From contig CANRHB010000005.1 in NCBI GenBank assembly GCA_947630325.1, positions 52,261 through 116,260 of the forward strand: a DNA stretch of 64,000 nt, given 5' to 3'. Position 1 is the stretch's first letter, and every line of letters starts with the position of its first letter. The notes below the pieces were generated by a model. The model made no database searches, was not told the DNA's origin, and saw only the letters and a program-made list of their open reading frames with translations. The position numbers and the translations under genes are program-made. Below, piece after piece: positions 44,649 to 52,610 of the stretch. The DNA comes from an uncultured Clostridia bacterium. Its GTDB lineage: Bacteria > Bacillota > Clostridia > Christensenellales > Borkfalkiaceae.

Positions 44649-44846
44649 TTACTTTTTGTCGGACGGAGCGTCCGAGTTTTCGGGCTCGTCGAAGAAGGAG
44701 CGCGGTTTTTCCTCGGGCTCCGCTTTCAACTTCCGCGCGAGGAACAGGCAGACGAGCGCTCCCGCAAGCACGACCGCGTTCACAATCGCAACGGCAAGCG
44801 CCGTCCCCTTGAGCGCCGAAAATGTCACTGCAATCAAAGTAAACAT
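44649..44846 (-). CDS. Small membrane protein (65 aa)
   Basis: The N-terminal half is one long hydrophobic stretch (residues 2-37), followed by a Lys-Pro-Glu-rich cytoplasmic-type tail ending PSDKK. I recognise no family. It is the last gene of a four-gene operon, 17 bp after the preceding stop and just before the operon terminator. There is no clear Shine-Dalgarno, so translation may depend on coupling. A role as a holder or partner of the secreted proteins is only a guess from position. Confidence 0.6.
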   Translation of the reverse strand: MFTLIAVTFSALKGTALAVAIVNAVVLAGALVCLFLARKLKAEPEEKPRSFFDEPENSDAPSDKK

Positions 44847-44862
44847 AGTGCTTGTCTAAGGT

Positions 44863-45399
44863 TTAGGCGGCATCATCGACGACTTCGACGGAGAAATTGA
44901 GCGTATCGCTGTAAGGGTCCTCGCCTGTGGCGGGAGAACCCGAGACCTCGCCCTTGATGCTTGCTTCGCCGGTTACGGTGCCCGCCTTTACCTCGAGGAC
45001 CGTGCCGTTGTCCTCAAGAGCCGGTGCAGAGGTAAGCCCGCTTTCGTCGGAGGCGGCTTTCAACGTATAGTCGATGGTCTTGTCGCCGCTGCCGTTATCA
45101 CTCTTCAATTTCCAGCCGCCGGAGTAGTTGTCGCTCGAAACCGTGACCTTGAGCGTCGTGCTGTTTTCAATGCTTACATCGCTTGCCGAAACTTTTGCGG
45201 CTGTTCCGATGACCATAGAATCGGGGATCGTGACCGTCCAGGCGTTGTCTTGTTGGTAAGTGATCTGCACGGTTCCCTCTGTAGTGCCGCCCGAACTGAG
45301 GGTTTGATCGGCAAAAGCCGTAACGGCGCCGATCGAGCCGGCGAGCACCAGCGAGAGCATGGCAGCAGAGCCGAAAAGTACCAAGTTTCTCTTTTTCAT
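44863..45399 (-). CDS. Secreted beta-sandwich protein, unknown function
   Basis: This 178-residue protein has a clear signal peptide (MKKRNLVLFGSAAMLSLVL..., cleavage near AFADQ). The mature part is Ser/Thr/Gly-rich with alternating hydrophobics, as in an Ig-like or WxL-like sandwich, and ends DTLNFSVEVVDDAA. The same closing pattern (SDTLTFSAELI) ends the first gene of this operon, so the two are probably structural relatives. The start at 45399 follows GAGGTG. No catalytic motif is visible. Confidence 0.7.
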   Translation of the reverse strand: MKKRNLVLFGSAAMLSLVLAGSIGAVTAFADQTLSSGGTTEGTVQITYQQDNAWTVTIPDSMVIGTAAKVSASDVSIENSTTLKVTVSSDNYSGGWKLKSDNGSGDKTIDYTLKAASDESGLTSAPALEDNGTVLEVKAGTVTGEASIKGEVSGSPATGEDPYSDTLNFSVEVVDDAA

Positions 45400-45451
45400 A
45401 AAAACACCTCTAAAAAATTTTATTATGACGCGGGCTCTGCCCGTTGTCACC

Positions 45452-45958
45452 TCATTTCACCTTCAACCTTACCGCCGCCGAAACGTTGTTGGTGGGGGAG
45501 AGGTCCCTCATGCGGTAAGGTTGAATGAGCAGTTGCGCATCGTATTCTCCCGCGGGAAGGCTGTGCGAGAGGGTCACCTGATAGATGTGCTTCCCGGGCG
45601 CCACATATCCCGTTTTGAAGAGTACTTCATAGCCCTGTTCGCTCTCATCGAGGAGGCGAAGTTCAAAGGTCATATAGTAGTAGCCGTTGTTTTCGGCGGG
45701 GTTGTAGAGGTCGATGGCGATGGCGTCCACATCGGGCGGGATCGTAAGCGAGGAGAACCCTGCGACTGTTACGCCGGGCATGGTCGTCGGGGTCTCGGTC
45801 GGCCGCTCGTCCTGCGCGCTCGGGTCGAGCACAACGCCGCCCGTAAAACGCGCTTCCTCCTTCATGCTCGCAATGCAAAAGAGCATAATGAGGTCGAACA
45901 CGAAAAGGAGCGCAAGGGCAATGTAGGATGATAAAAATAGAATACGCTTTGTCTTCAT
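45452..45958 (-). CDS. Membrane-anchored extracellular protein, unknown function
   Basis: This 168-residue protein has one N-terminal helix (residues 8-30), a Thr/Pro linker (RPTETPTTMPG) and a C-terminal beta-rich domain whose end (LPAGEYDAQLLIQPY) resembles Ig-like or fibronectin-like folds. No Cys follows the helix in a lipobox, so it should remain as a signal anchor with the domain outside. GGAGGAG lies 5 nt before the start, inside the 3' end of the upstream gene, so the two are coupled. Confidence 0.7.
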   Translation of the reverse strand: MKTKRILFLSSYIALALLFVFDLIMLFCIASMKEEARFTGGVVLDPSAQDERPTETPTTMPGVTVAGFSSLTIPPDVDAIAIDLYNPAENNGYYYMTFELRLLDESEQGYEVLFKTGYVAPGKHIYQVTLSHSLPAGEYDAQLLIQPYRMRDLSPTNNVSAAVRLKVK

Positions 45959-45961
45959 ACG

Positions 45962-46993
45962 TTACTCCTCCGCGTCAAGCGTTATCAACTCTGCCGAAAA
46001 GGTCAACGTGTCGGAAAATGTGCCGCAACCGGGAAGCACGGTCAGGGTGATCGTGATCGTGCCCGAAAAGTTTGCCACTAAACTGGCGGGATCGAGGCTG
46101 TCGAGGTCGCCTTCGTATTCCGTCGGCGCTGTGTACGTCCAAATTGCCGTTTTACTATCGTCCTCCACTGGGGAATCAGTTGTTAGAGAGCCGCTTGAAG
46201 GAACATCCTCACAAGAGACCTCTATGGTATAGGGAATGTTTGCGTCGCCCGCCGTGAGCGCACCGCCGCATTGCAAGTAAAGCGTTAAAGTGCTCCCCAA
46301 AAAGAGATCGGCTGTGAATTCTATCTCAAATGTTGCGACGTCATCTTCGATGTTCACCACTAACATATCCGTTGAATCAATATCTTCGGGAGTGTTGGTG
46401 ATATAATCGGGAATGCCGCTGAACGTATAGGTATTGGCGGATGTGACGAGCTTATAACCGCAGTCCATGCAAACGCCGTTGCCGTTGAGGCGGTGGGCGA
46501 CTTGAATCTTAAAATCGCCACTGCTACACTCCGCCCAGTGGGTCTTGTCATCAATGGAGGTCCAACTTCCGTCGCCGCCCGCGATGAAGTCGTGTGCGCA
46601 GTCCTCGGTCGTATCCAAAGGTTTTTCATATACAAGTTTGGAATAGTCATCCGTGTTCGTTGTTACACTACCGTTACTGTCTGTGGTGAAGGTGTAAAAA
46701 TTATTGTCTTCGTCGACAACTTCAATTGTTGCCGTGCCGATTGTGCCGTCGTCCGTTTCGTAGGATATTTCCGTCAACAGCTCTATGCCGCGATAAAAAA
46801 TCCCCCAATCACATAAAGTATCGTCTCCCACGCTGGCGAGCGTGGAATATACCTTTATCCCGATCTCATCGTTCATCTCTTCCATCGAAAAGGCCTTCGC
46901 CGTTACGGCACGGAAGGCGACAGAGGCCGTCAGGGCGAACACCGCCCAGGCGCACGCAAAAAGCAATGCCGCCGTTTTCTTCTTGATTTTCAT
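45962..46993 (-). CDS. Secreted protein with Cys-pair module, unknown function
   Basis: This 343-residue protein has a signal peptide (residues 1-34) and then a module with paired Cys and His: CAHDF ... HWAECSS ... AHRLNGNGVCMDCGY (about residues 131-180). A similar CxxCG pattern occurs in the lipoprotein at 53609. The C-terminal 150 residues look like a beta-sandwich and end TFSDTLTFSAELI, like the operon's third gene. It is the first gene of the operon, with its own strong promoter. Function is unknown; a cell-surface or pilus-like assembly is one possibility. Confidence 0.7.
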   Translation of the reverse strand: MKIKKKTAALLFACAWAVFALTASVAFRAVTAKAFSMEEMNDEIGIKVYSTLASVGDDTLCDWGIFYRGIELLTEISYETDDGTIGTATIEVVDEDNNFYTFTTDSNGSVTTNTDDYSKLVYEKPLDTTEDCAHDFIAGGDGSWTSIDDKTHWAECSSGDFKIQVAHRLNGNGVCMDCGYKLVTSANTYTFSGIPDYITNTPEDIDSTDMLVVNIEDDVATFEIEFTADLFLGSTLTLYLQCGGALTAGDANIPYTIEVSCEDVPSSGSLTTDSPVEDDSKTAIWTYTAPTEYEGDLDSLDPASLVANFSGTITITLTVLPGCGTFSDTLTFSAELITLDAEE

Positions 46994-47029
46994 CGCTGTG
47001 CACCCTCCCTTTTGAAAAAGTCCACGATT

Positions 47030-47083
47030 ACTATACTAAAGTATTTTTAATTTGTCAACTAAATTTTTACGATAGTATTGTAA
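47030..47083. promoter_or_regulatory. Divergent promoter region with palindromic operator
   Basis: The minus-strand promoter has TTGACA (47053-47058) and TATAGT (47030-47035), 17 bp apart, driving the secreted-protein operon. Just beyond it an imperfect 19-bp palindrome (TTTACGATA-N-TATTGTAAA, 47066-47084) covers the region where a plus-strand promoter for the XRE gene would lie. This is the layout of a regulator controlling both directions. Confidence 0.6.
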
Positions 47084-47134
47084 AAATTGACTAAAAGGGC
47101 AAAATTTTTTCTTGGAAAGGGGGGAAAAGCCGCC

Positions 47135-47425
47135 ATGCTGTACGAAAATATCAGAAAATTGCGGAAACTTCGGCACCTGAGCCAGGTGGAACTCGCCGAA
47201 TGTCTGCACGTAAGCAAACAGTGCGTTTCGAATTGGGAGAACGACAACATTTTGCCGTCCGTGGAAATGTTGGTGAAGATCGCAAAGTTCTTCGGCGTTT
47301 CCACAGACGCCCTCCTCGGGATCGAAACGCATAATACCGTCTGCGTGGACGGGCTGACCGAGGAGGAGGTCGATCACATCAAACTGTTCATCGCCGATTT
47401 GAAGCACGCGCGCGGGGTGGAGTAA
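47135..47425 (+). CDS. XRE-family transcriptional regulator
   Basis: This 96-residue protein has an N-terminal helix-turn-helix: MLYENIRKLRKLRHLSQVEL, then LHVSKQCVSNWENDNILPS and KFFGVSTDALLGI. A short C-terminal tail (TEEEVDHIKLFIADL) may dimerise. It is divergent from the secreted-protein operon, with a palindrome between, so it is probably that operon's repressor. The start at 47135 follows an AAGGGGGG ribosome-binding site. Confidence 0.88.
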   Translation: MLYENIRKLRKLRHLSQVELAECLHVSKQCVSNWENDNILPSVEMLVKIAKFFGVSTDALLGIETHNTVCVDGLTEEEVDHIKLFIADLKHARGVE

Positions 47426-47483
47426 GGGGCGCGGATATATATAATAATGTTATAGAATTTTCCCCGAATGATGAGGGGAAGCG

Positions 47484-47519
47484 GCGTCGGGCGGTTTCCC
47501 AAAGGAAACCGCCCGACGC
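47484..47519. terminator. Long perfect hairpin after the XRE gene
   Basis: A 16-bp perfect stem (GCGTCGGGCGGTTTCC) with a CAAA loop. The downstream T-run on the plus strand is weak (ATTAAAATTT), so it may be a rho-independent terminator with a poor tail or a processing/stability hairpin. Confidence 0.6.
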
Positions 47520-47533
47520 ATTAAAATTTCCGA

Positions 47534-47562
47534 TTGACATTTCCTCTCTAATCTGTTATACT
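47534..47562 (+). promoter_or_regulatory. Sigma-A promoter of tmk
   Basis: TTGACA at 47534-47539 and TATACT at 47557-47562 are 17 bp apart. The predicted +1 is 47569-47570, with the tmk ATG at 47571, so the mRNA would have no leader. Confidence 0.75.
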
Positions 47563-47570
47563 GTCTCTGT

Positions 47571-48197
47571 ATGGCTACAAAAGGGAAATTCATCGTATTC
47601 GAGGGGTGCGACGGGAGCGGCAAGAGCACCCAACTCAAACTCCTCGCTAATTATCTCGAGAGCAAGGGGGAGGAAGTTTACCTTACCCGCGAACCCACCG
47701 ATTCGCCCTTCGGCTCTCTCATCCACACCTGCCTTACGGGCAGGATCTCCGCCGACGAGCACACGATCGCCGCCATGTTCGCCGCGGACAGGCTCGACCA
47801 TATCCGCAACGGGCTCAACGGTATTCTCAAAAAGTTGGACGAGGGCGTCACCGTGCTGTGCGATCGGTTCTATCTCTCCTCATTTGCCTACAACGGCGGG
47901 TTTGTGCCCCTCGAGTGGGTGATTTCGCTCAATATGCCCGCGATGGAGGCGGTCACCCCCGATCTTACGGTGTTCATCGACCTTCCTCCCGAGGAGGGGA
48001 TGCAACGCGTTTCCCGCCGCGGCGACAAGGAACGCTATGAGACGCTCGAGAAGCAAAAACTCATACGGGAGAACTATTTCGCCCTCTTCGAGCGGTTCAA
48101 GGCGCGGGAAAAGGTCGCCGTCGTGCGCAGTGAAAAAGATAAGGAGACGACGCAGGCGAATATCCGCAAGATCGTCGACGGCGTATTCGGCTTTTGA
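47571..48197 (+). CDS. tmk: Thymidylate kinase
   Basis: This 208-residue enzyme makes dTDP from dTMP. The P-loop is FEGCDGSGKST near residue 10. The TMP-binding DR(F/Y) motif appears as CDRFYLSS, with RRGDKERYE in the lid region. No Shine-Dalgarno precedes the ATG, consistent with a leaderless transcript. It is followed 2 bp later by rimM. Confidence 0.95.
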   Translation: MATKGKFIVFEGCDGSGKSTQLKLLANYLESKGEEVYLTREPTDSPFGSLIHTCLTGRISADEHTIAAMFAADRLDHIRNGLNGILKKLDEGVTVLCDRFYLSSFAYNGGFVPLEWVISLNMPAMEAVTPDLTVFIDLPPEEGMQRVSRRGDKERYETLEKQKLIRENYFALFERFKAREKVAVVRSEKDKETTQANIRKIVDGVFGF

Positions 48198-48199
48198 GT

Positions 48200-48700
48200 A
48201 TGGAAAAAAATCTTACGATCGGCCTCATCGTGAAGCCGCAGGGCATTCGCGGCGAGGTAAAAGTAAAACCCTATACGGACGGCGCGGAGAACTTCCAAGG
48301 CTTAAAGCGGGTGTTCATCGACGGCGAGGAGGTGAAAATTCTCTCCGTGCGCTTCGGCGCGGACGCCGTGTTTTTGGGGCTCAAGGGAGTGCCCGACCGC
48401 AACGCCGCCGAACTTCTGCGCGGAAAGGAGCTTACCGTCCCCCGCGAAGAGGCGCCCGACCCGGGCGAGGGGAGGTATTATATCGCCGACCTCTTGGGGC
48501 TCGAAGTTTTCTCCGAAGAGGGGGAAAAGTTGGGCGTTTTGAAGGAGATCAGAAACGCCGCCACCGATATTTATTTTCTCGACCGCGACGGCAAGGAGTT
48601 GCTGTTTCCCGCGGTGAAAGGGGTCATCGCGGACATCGATCTTGCCGCAAAACGCATTACGGTTTGCAAAAAGCGGTTCGATGAGGTCGTGGTGGAGTAA
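48200..48700 (+). CDS. rimM: Ribosome maturation factor RimM
   Basis: This 166-residue 16S rRNA-processing factor binds ribosomal protein S19 and aids 30S head assembly. The N-terminal RimM domain begins LTIGLIVKPQGIRGEVKV, and the PRC-barrel half contains YIADLLGLEVF and LLFPAVKGVIADIDL. The start is 2 bp after the tmk stop; a TTG at 48194 overlapping the tmk stop is possible. It is separated from trmD by a repeat tract. Confidence 0.95.
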   Translation: MEKNLTIGLIVKPQGIRGEVKVKPYTDGAENFQGLKRVFIDGEEVKILSVRFGADAVFLGLKGVPDRNAAELLRGKELTVPREEAPDPGEGRYYIADLLGLEVFSEEGEKLGVLKEIRNAATDIYFLDRDGKELLFPAVKGVIADIDLAAKRITVCKKRFDEVVVE

Positions 48701-49105
48701 AGTATTTCGCACAATTCTTTGCTCGTGCCACCCCTTGGCTCCCCCTTGAGGGGTGGGTGGCGCCCCGCCCGCAAGCGCGTCATTCCGAGCCGTAAGGGAA
48801 ATTACGAAGTCCGACACGGCAATTCTCCGAGGGAATCTTGTTACGTTCAAGTACGCTTAAAAAACCAAACCCAAACGTACCAAGATGCCTTCGCGGACTT
48901 GCTTACGAGGACTACGTAAATACAATACGGCTACTTCGTCGCAGGCTCCTCGTGCCGCCCTTAGACAACATAGAACGTGCGGGCGGGGCAGCATGACGCT
49001 TTGGAGGAGTTTTTCGCCGCCCCACCCCCTCCCCCCCTCCCACGGAGGGGGCAAGCGGCCCGCTCCGCGGGGACAACAAGGGAACACAACACATTCAAAC
49101 AGACC
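48701..49105. repeat. R9 left end, R1/R6, R3 with R5 between rimM and trmD
   Basis: An R9 left end (TTTCGCACAATTCTTTGC) starts 4 bp after the rimM stop. R6 follows, then an inverted R3 copy with the R5 module in its right arm (48777-48999). Short R6 runs reach the trmD start. There is no gene. Confidence 0.75.
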
Positions 49106-49771
49106 ATGAAAATCACCATATTAACGCTATTTCCCGAAATGTTCACGCCGCTGTTTGGCAGTATCGTCGGCAGAGGGGTGAAAGAGGGGAAACTTACCAT
49201 CGAAACGGTCAACATCCGCGACTACACCGAAAATAAGCAGAAAAAGTGCGACGACTATCCCTTCGGCGGCGGCGCGGGGCTCGTGATGACCGCCCAGCCC
49301 ATCGGTAGCGCCATCGAGGCCGTCGACCCCGACCACAAAGCCCTCCGCATCTACCTTTCGCCCAAGGGGAAGGTCTTTAAGCAGGAGATGGTGTACTCCC
49401 TTGTCGAGCGCGAACACATCGTCCTCCTCTGCGGGCACTATGAGGGGATCGACCAACGCGCCATCGACCTTTTTATCGATGAGGAGCTCTCCATCGGCGA
49501 CTATGTTTTGACGGGAGGGGAACTCCCCGCCATGGTGGTGGCCGACTGCGTGGCGCGCTATGTGGACGGCGTGCTCTCGCCCGAGAGTTTGGTGCAGGAG
49601 AGTTTTTCTGAGAATTTGCTCGAATATCCGCACTACACCCGACCCGTGGAGTATCGCGGGCTGACGGTGCCCGAAGTGCTCAGAAGCGGCAATCATGCCG
49701 AGATCGATAAGTGGCGCCGCGAACAGTCGGTTGCGATCACAAAGAAAAACCGGCCCGATCTGTTGAAGTAA
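49106..49771 (+). CDS. trmD: tRNA (guanine37-N1)-methyltransferase (TrmD)
   Basis: This 221-residue SPOUT methyltransferase methylates G37 of tRNAs with SAM. It has the N-terminal ITILTLFPEMF, the knot region LLCGHYEGIDQRAIDL and IGDYVLTGGELPAMVV, and the late YTRPVEYRG. The start at 49106 is set by homology; there is no Shine-Dalgarno and the upstream frame is repeat DNA. Its usual partner rplS is not next to it. Confidence 0.95.
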   Translation: MKITILTLFPEMFTPLFGSIVGRGVKEGKLTIETVNIRDYTENKQKKCDDYPFGGGAGLVMTAQPIGSAIEAVDPDHKALRIYLSPKGKVFKQEMVYSLVEREHIVLLCGHYEGIDQRAIDLFIDEELSIGDYVLTGGELPAMVVADCVARYVDGVLSPESLVQESFSENLLEYPHYTRPVEYRGLTVPEVLRSGNHAEIDKWRREQSVAITKKNRPDLLK

Positions 49772-49773
49772 AA

Positions 49774-50129
49774 TTTCGCACAATTCTTTGCTCGTCGCCT
49801 GTAAGCCCTCCCCTTCGCTTGCGAGGGGGAGGGTGGCGAGCGAAGCGAGACGGGTGGGGGTTGTCTCGGCGCCCCTGTAGGGGAGCTGTCGCGCTCCGCG
49901 CGACTGAGGGGTTTTCCCGAGAGCAGTTCAAAACCCTTTCCCCCTCGCTTCGCTCGGGTACTGTCTCATGCGGGTGGAATCCCGCATTCGGTCACCGTTC
50001 GCGCCTCTGATGCGCTCACTCCTGTCGCATTGCGCCAACAGTTATCAACTGTTGGCAGAATGCAATGCTCCACCTAAAAGGGACAGCAAGGGAGAAAAAG
50101 AAGTGGAACAAGCAAAGAATTGTGCGGAA
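49774..50129. repeat. R9 composite element with terminal inverted repeats around R1/R8
   Basis: The ends TTTCGCACAATTCTTTGC and, inverted at 50108-50129, TCCGCACAATTCTTTGCTTG match over about 20 bp. The interior is an R1 unit (49868 on) interrupted by R8 (about 49962-50085, hairpin GCCAACAG-N7-CTGTTGGC). It begins 3 bp after the trmD stop and ends 14 bp before the rbgA start. Confidence 0.7.
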
Positions 50130-50143
50130 CATGGAGTAATTTC

Positions 50144-50998
50144 GTGAAACTCATTCACTGGTTCCCGGGGCACATGGCAAAGGCCATGCGGCTCATGGAG
50201 GACAACTTAAAACTCTGCGACGCGGTGGTGTTCGTGCTCGACGCGCGCGCCCCCGCCTCTACTTATAACCCCAAGCTAAAAGAGCTCGTGGGGCAAAAAC
50301 CCGTGCTCTTTCTCTTCAACAAGTGCGACCTTGCGGACGGCAAAGCCGACGAACTTCTTACCCTCTTGAAAGAGAGTGGCAAAAACGCCGTCAAACTCAA
50401 CGCGACCGCGCAAAACGTCCGTCCGTTGCAGTCCGCCATGGAGGATCTCGTCGCGGAAAAGGCCGCCCGTCTCAAAGAAAAGGGCTCCAAAAAGCCGTTG
50501 CGCTTTCTCATTGCGGGCGTTCCCAACACGGGCAAGAGCACCGTCATCAACGCGCTCTCGGGCAGTAAAAAGGCACAGGTGGGGGATAAAGCGGGGGTCA
50601 CTCGCGGCAAACAGTGGGTGAAGTGCGGCAGTTTCGAACTCATGGATACCCCCGGCACCATGCCGCCCTCCTTTTCTGACCAGACCCTCGCCCGCCGCCT
50701 TGCCTATATCGGGAGCGTCAACGACGACATTCTCGAAACAGACGAGATCGCCCTCTGCCTCTTGGAGGAGCTGAGCGAAAAATATCCGCAGGGCCTCAAA
50801 GAGCGGTTTGAAATTTCGGGCGGCGCTCCCCTTGAAATGCTCGAACAGGTGTGCAAAAAGAGGGGATTTTTGCTCCGCGGCGGGGAATTCGATTACGAGC
50901 GCGGGGAGCGCGCCCTCATCGACGATTTCCGCAAGGGCAAACTCGGAAGGGTCTGTCTCGACACGAAAGAGGACATGCAAAACGCGGGACTGATTTAA
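50144..50998 (+). CDS. rbgA: Ribosome biogenesis GTPase RbgA (YlqF)
   Basis: This 284-residue circularly permuted GTPase is needed for late 50S assembly. The G motifs occur in permuted order: G4 NKCD near residue 58, then G1 GVPNTGKST near 126, and G3 DTPG near 171. The N-terminal IHWFPGHMAKA is the family hallmark. The start is taken as GTG 50144, with GGAG 9 nt upstream; TTG 50120 lies in the R9 arm. It is followed by rnhB after 3 bp. Confidence 0.94.
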   Translation: MKLIHWFPGHMAKAMRLMEDNLKLCDAVVFVLDARAPASTYNPKLKELVGQKPVLFLFNKCDLADGKADELLTLLKESGKNAVKLNATAQNVRPLQSAMEDLVAEKAARLKEKGSKKPLRFLIAGVPNTGKSTVINALSGSKKAQVGDKAGVTRGKQWVKCGSFELMDTPGTMPPSFSDQTLARRLAYIGSVNDDILETDEIALCLLEELSEKYPQGLKERFEISGGAPLEMLEQVCKKRGFLLRGGEFDYERGERALIDDFRKGKLGRVCLDTKEDMQNAGLI

Positions 50999-51001
50999 GC
51001 T

Positions 51002-51628
51002 ATGGACGAACTGACTTACGAAAGAGAATATTTCGCGCAGGGCTACACCGCCGTGGCGGGGGTGGACGAAGTGGGCAGAGGTCCTTTGGCGGGGCCTGTC
51101 GTCTGCGCCGCCGTCATTCTCCCCCTCGACGAGGAAAAGCGGGTGCTGGGCGTGGACGACAGCAAGAAACTCTCCAAAAAGAAGAGGGAGACGCTTGCCG
51201 AGCAGATCAAAGAGGTCGCGCTTGCCTACTCCGTGTCCGAAGTGGACGAGGGGACCATCGATGAGATCAACATCTTGCAGGCGACCCGTCTATGTATGAA
51301 GAAGGCGGTGGAGGGGCTCAAACTTTCCCCCGATTTCGTGCTTACGGACGGCAACATGACCCTCGACATCGCCCAGCCGCAAAGGAGCGTCGTCAAGGGG
51401 GACGCCCTCGTCTGCTCGATCGGCGCGGCGAGTATCCTTGCCAAGGTGTACCGCGATAAGCTCATGGAGGAGTACGCGCGGGAGTATCCCGGCTATGGGT
51501 TCGAGCGCAACGTCGGCTATGGCACAGCCGAGCACATCAGGGCGATCAGGGAGAAGGGGATATGCAAAATTCACAGAAAGACTTTCGTAAAAAACTTCTT
51601 GGACGAACCGGGGAAGAACTTACCGTAA
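51002..51628 (+). CDS. rnhB: Ribonuclease HII
   Basis: This 208-residue enzyme cuts RNA in RNA/DNA hybrids and at single ribonucleotides. The active-site motif GVDEVGRGPLAGP gives the first Asp-Glu pair, with further Asp in LTDGNM and in IGAASILAKVYRDKLM. The order rbgA-rnhB-yraN is the Bacillus/Clostridium norm. Its 3' end overlaps the next gene by 67 bp. Confidence 0.95.
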   Translation: MDELTYEREYFAQGYTAVAGVDEVGRGPLAGPVVCAAVILPLDEEKRVLGVDDSKKLSKKKRETLAEQIKEVALAYSVSEVDEGTIDEINILQATRLCMKKAVEGLKLSPDFVLTDGNMTLDIAQPQRSVVKGDALVCSIGAASILAKVYRDKLMEEYAREYPGYGFERNVGYGTAEHIRAIREKGICKIHRKTFVKNFLDEPGKNLP

Positions 51629-51921
51629 AATATCTCAAAAAGCACAGGTACAAGATCCTCGAGCGAAATTATAAGACCCCCTTCGGCGAGGCGGACATCA
51701 TTGCCTTCAAAGAGGGGACCTATTGCTTTGTGGAGGTCAAGACGCGCACGGACGACGAGCACGGCCTCCCCTCCGAGGCGGTGGACTACAAAAAGCGGGA
51801 ACGCTACCGCAAGATCGCATGGAGTTATTGCAATCTTCTGCGCAAGGAGGTACCCTGCCGCTTCGACGTCGCCTCCGTCATGAACGGAGAAGTCGAGTAC
51901 TTCGAGGGCGCGTATATTTGA
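51562..51921 (+). CDS. yraN: YraN/UPF0102 family protein
   Basis: This 119-residue protein has the endonuclease-like fold of UPF0102. It carries GRTGEELTVKYLKKHRYKILERNY, then GEADIIAF and FVEVKTR, the D-x(n)-ExK residues of the PD-(D/E)XK superfamily. Cellular function is unclear in the family. GAAGGGG lies 4-10 nt before the start, inside rnhB. It is the last gene before a strong terminator. Confidence 0.9.
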   Translation: MQNSQKDFRKKLLGRTGEELTVKYLKKHRYKILERNYKTPFGEADIIAFKEGTYCFVEVKTRTDDEHGLPSEAVDYKKRERYRKIAWSYCNLLRKEVPCRFDVASVMNGEVEYFEGAYI

Positions 51922-51937
51922 AAATAACCGTGTAAGA

Positions 51938-51975
51938 AGGGCGGCGTCCGCGGAAACTTCCGCGGACGCCGCCCT
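51938..51975. terminator. Bidirectional terminator after yraN
   Basis: A stem of about 18 bp (AGGGCGGCGTCCGCGGAA) with a 2-nt loop lies between the convergent yraN and TerB-like genes. Confidence 0.75.
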
Positions 51976-51987
51976 CTTCCGATATTT

Positions 51988-52440
51988 TTATTTCACCAAT
52001 TTTTTGATCCAATTCTTTTCCTTGAGGGAAATTTTTCCGTCGAGGGCGCAGATCATGAGGCAGACGATCACGATGTCATCCTTGAGCTCTTCGGAGAGTT
52101 CCCCCAAAACGTCCACGATCTCGTCGAGGGACTTCTTGAAGGCGCGGCTCTCGGAGCGGAGCAGTTTTGCCGCGGTTTTGCAGTCGTCATAGTTGACCTC
52201 GTCGCCGAAGAAGGCGTGGAGCAGGGGATAGCAGAGGAGATATTCGTCCTCCGAAAGTTTCCCGTCTGCCGCGATCGCCCCAAGCACGAAGGAGGCAAAC
52301 AGGGCGGCGCCGTCCACACCGTCTCCCGTCACCGCATGGAGGGCGGGCAGAAGTTTGAGGGACTTCTCGGCAAGGAGGGCGGTATAAGTCGCCGCGTCGA
52401 GTTGTTCGAATTCTTTGCAAAGTTCGTTAAATTCTTTCAT
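51988..52440 (-). CDS. TerB-like helical protein
   Basis: This 150-residue protein is all-helical and acidic. It has two TerB/DjlA-type phrases: FVLGAIAADGKLSEDEY near residue 50 and LMICALDGKISLKEKNWI near the C terminus, each with the hydrophobic-DGxxxxxE pattern. TerB domains are linked to tellurite and stress responses and metal sensing, but no ter genes are near. It has its own promoter (minus strand TTGACA 52495-52500, TACAAT 52472-52477) and AAGGAG 8 nt before the start. Confidence 0.75.
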   Translation of the reverse strand: MKEFNELCKEFEQLDAATYTALLAEKSLKLLPALHAVTGDGVDGAALFASFVLGAIAADGKLSEDEYLLCYPLLHAFFGDEVNYDDCKTAAKLLRSESRAFKKSLDEIVDVLGELSEELKDDIVIVCLMICALDGKISLKEKNWIKKLVK

Positions 52441-52471
52441 GTATGAGTTCTCCTTTTTGAATTCGACGGAT

Positions 52472-52500
52472 ATTGTAACAGAACGCCCCCGCTTTGTCAA
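52472..52500 (-). promoter_or_regulatory. Sigma-A promoter of the TerB-like gene
   Basis: TTGACA and TACAAT on the minus strand are 17 bp apart. Confidence 0.75.
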
Positions 52501-52610
52501 GAGTTTAACGAAATTTCCCCCGCAAACTTTCGAGGGAAATTCCATTCATGTCTTGCAATTTGCGCGCGGGTATGCTATCATAGGGGCGAACAACAAATCG
52601 GGAGAGGAAA

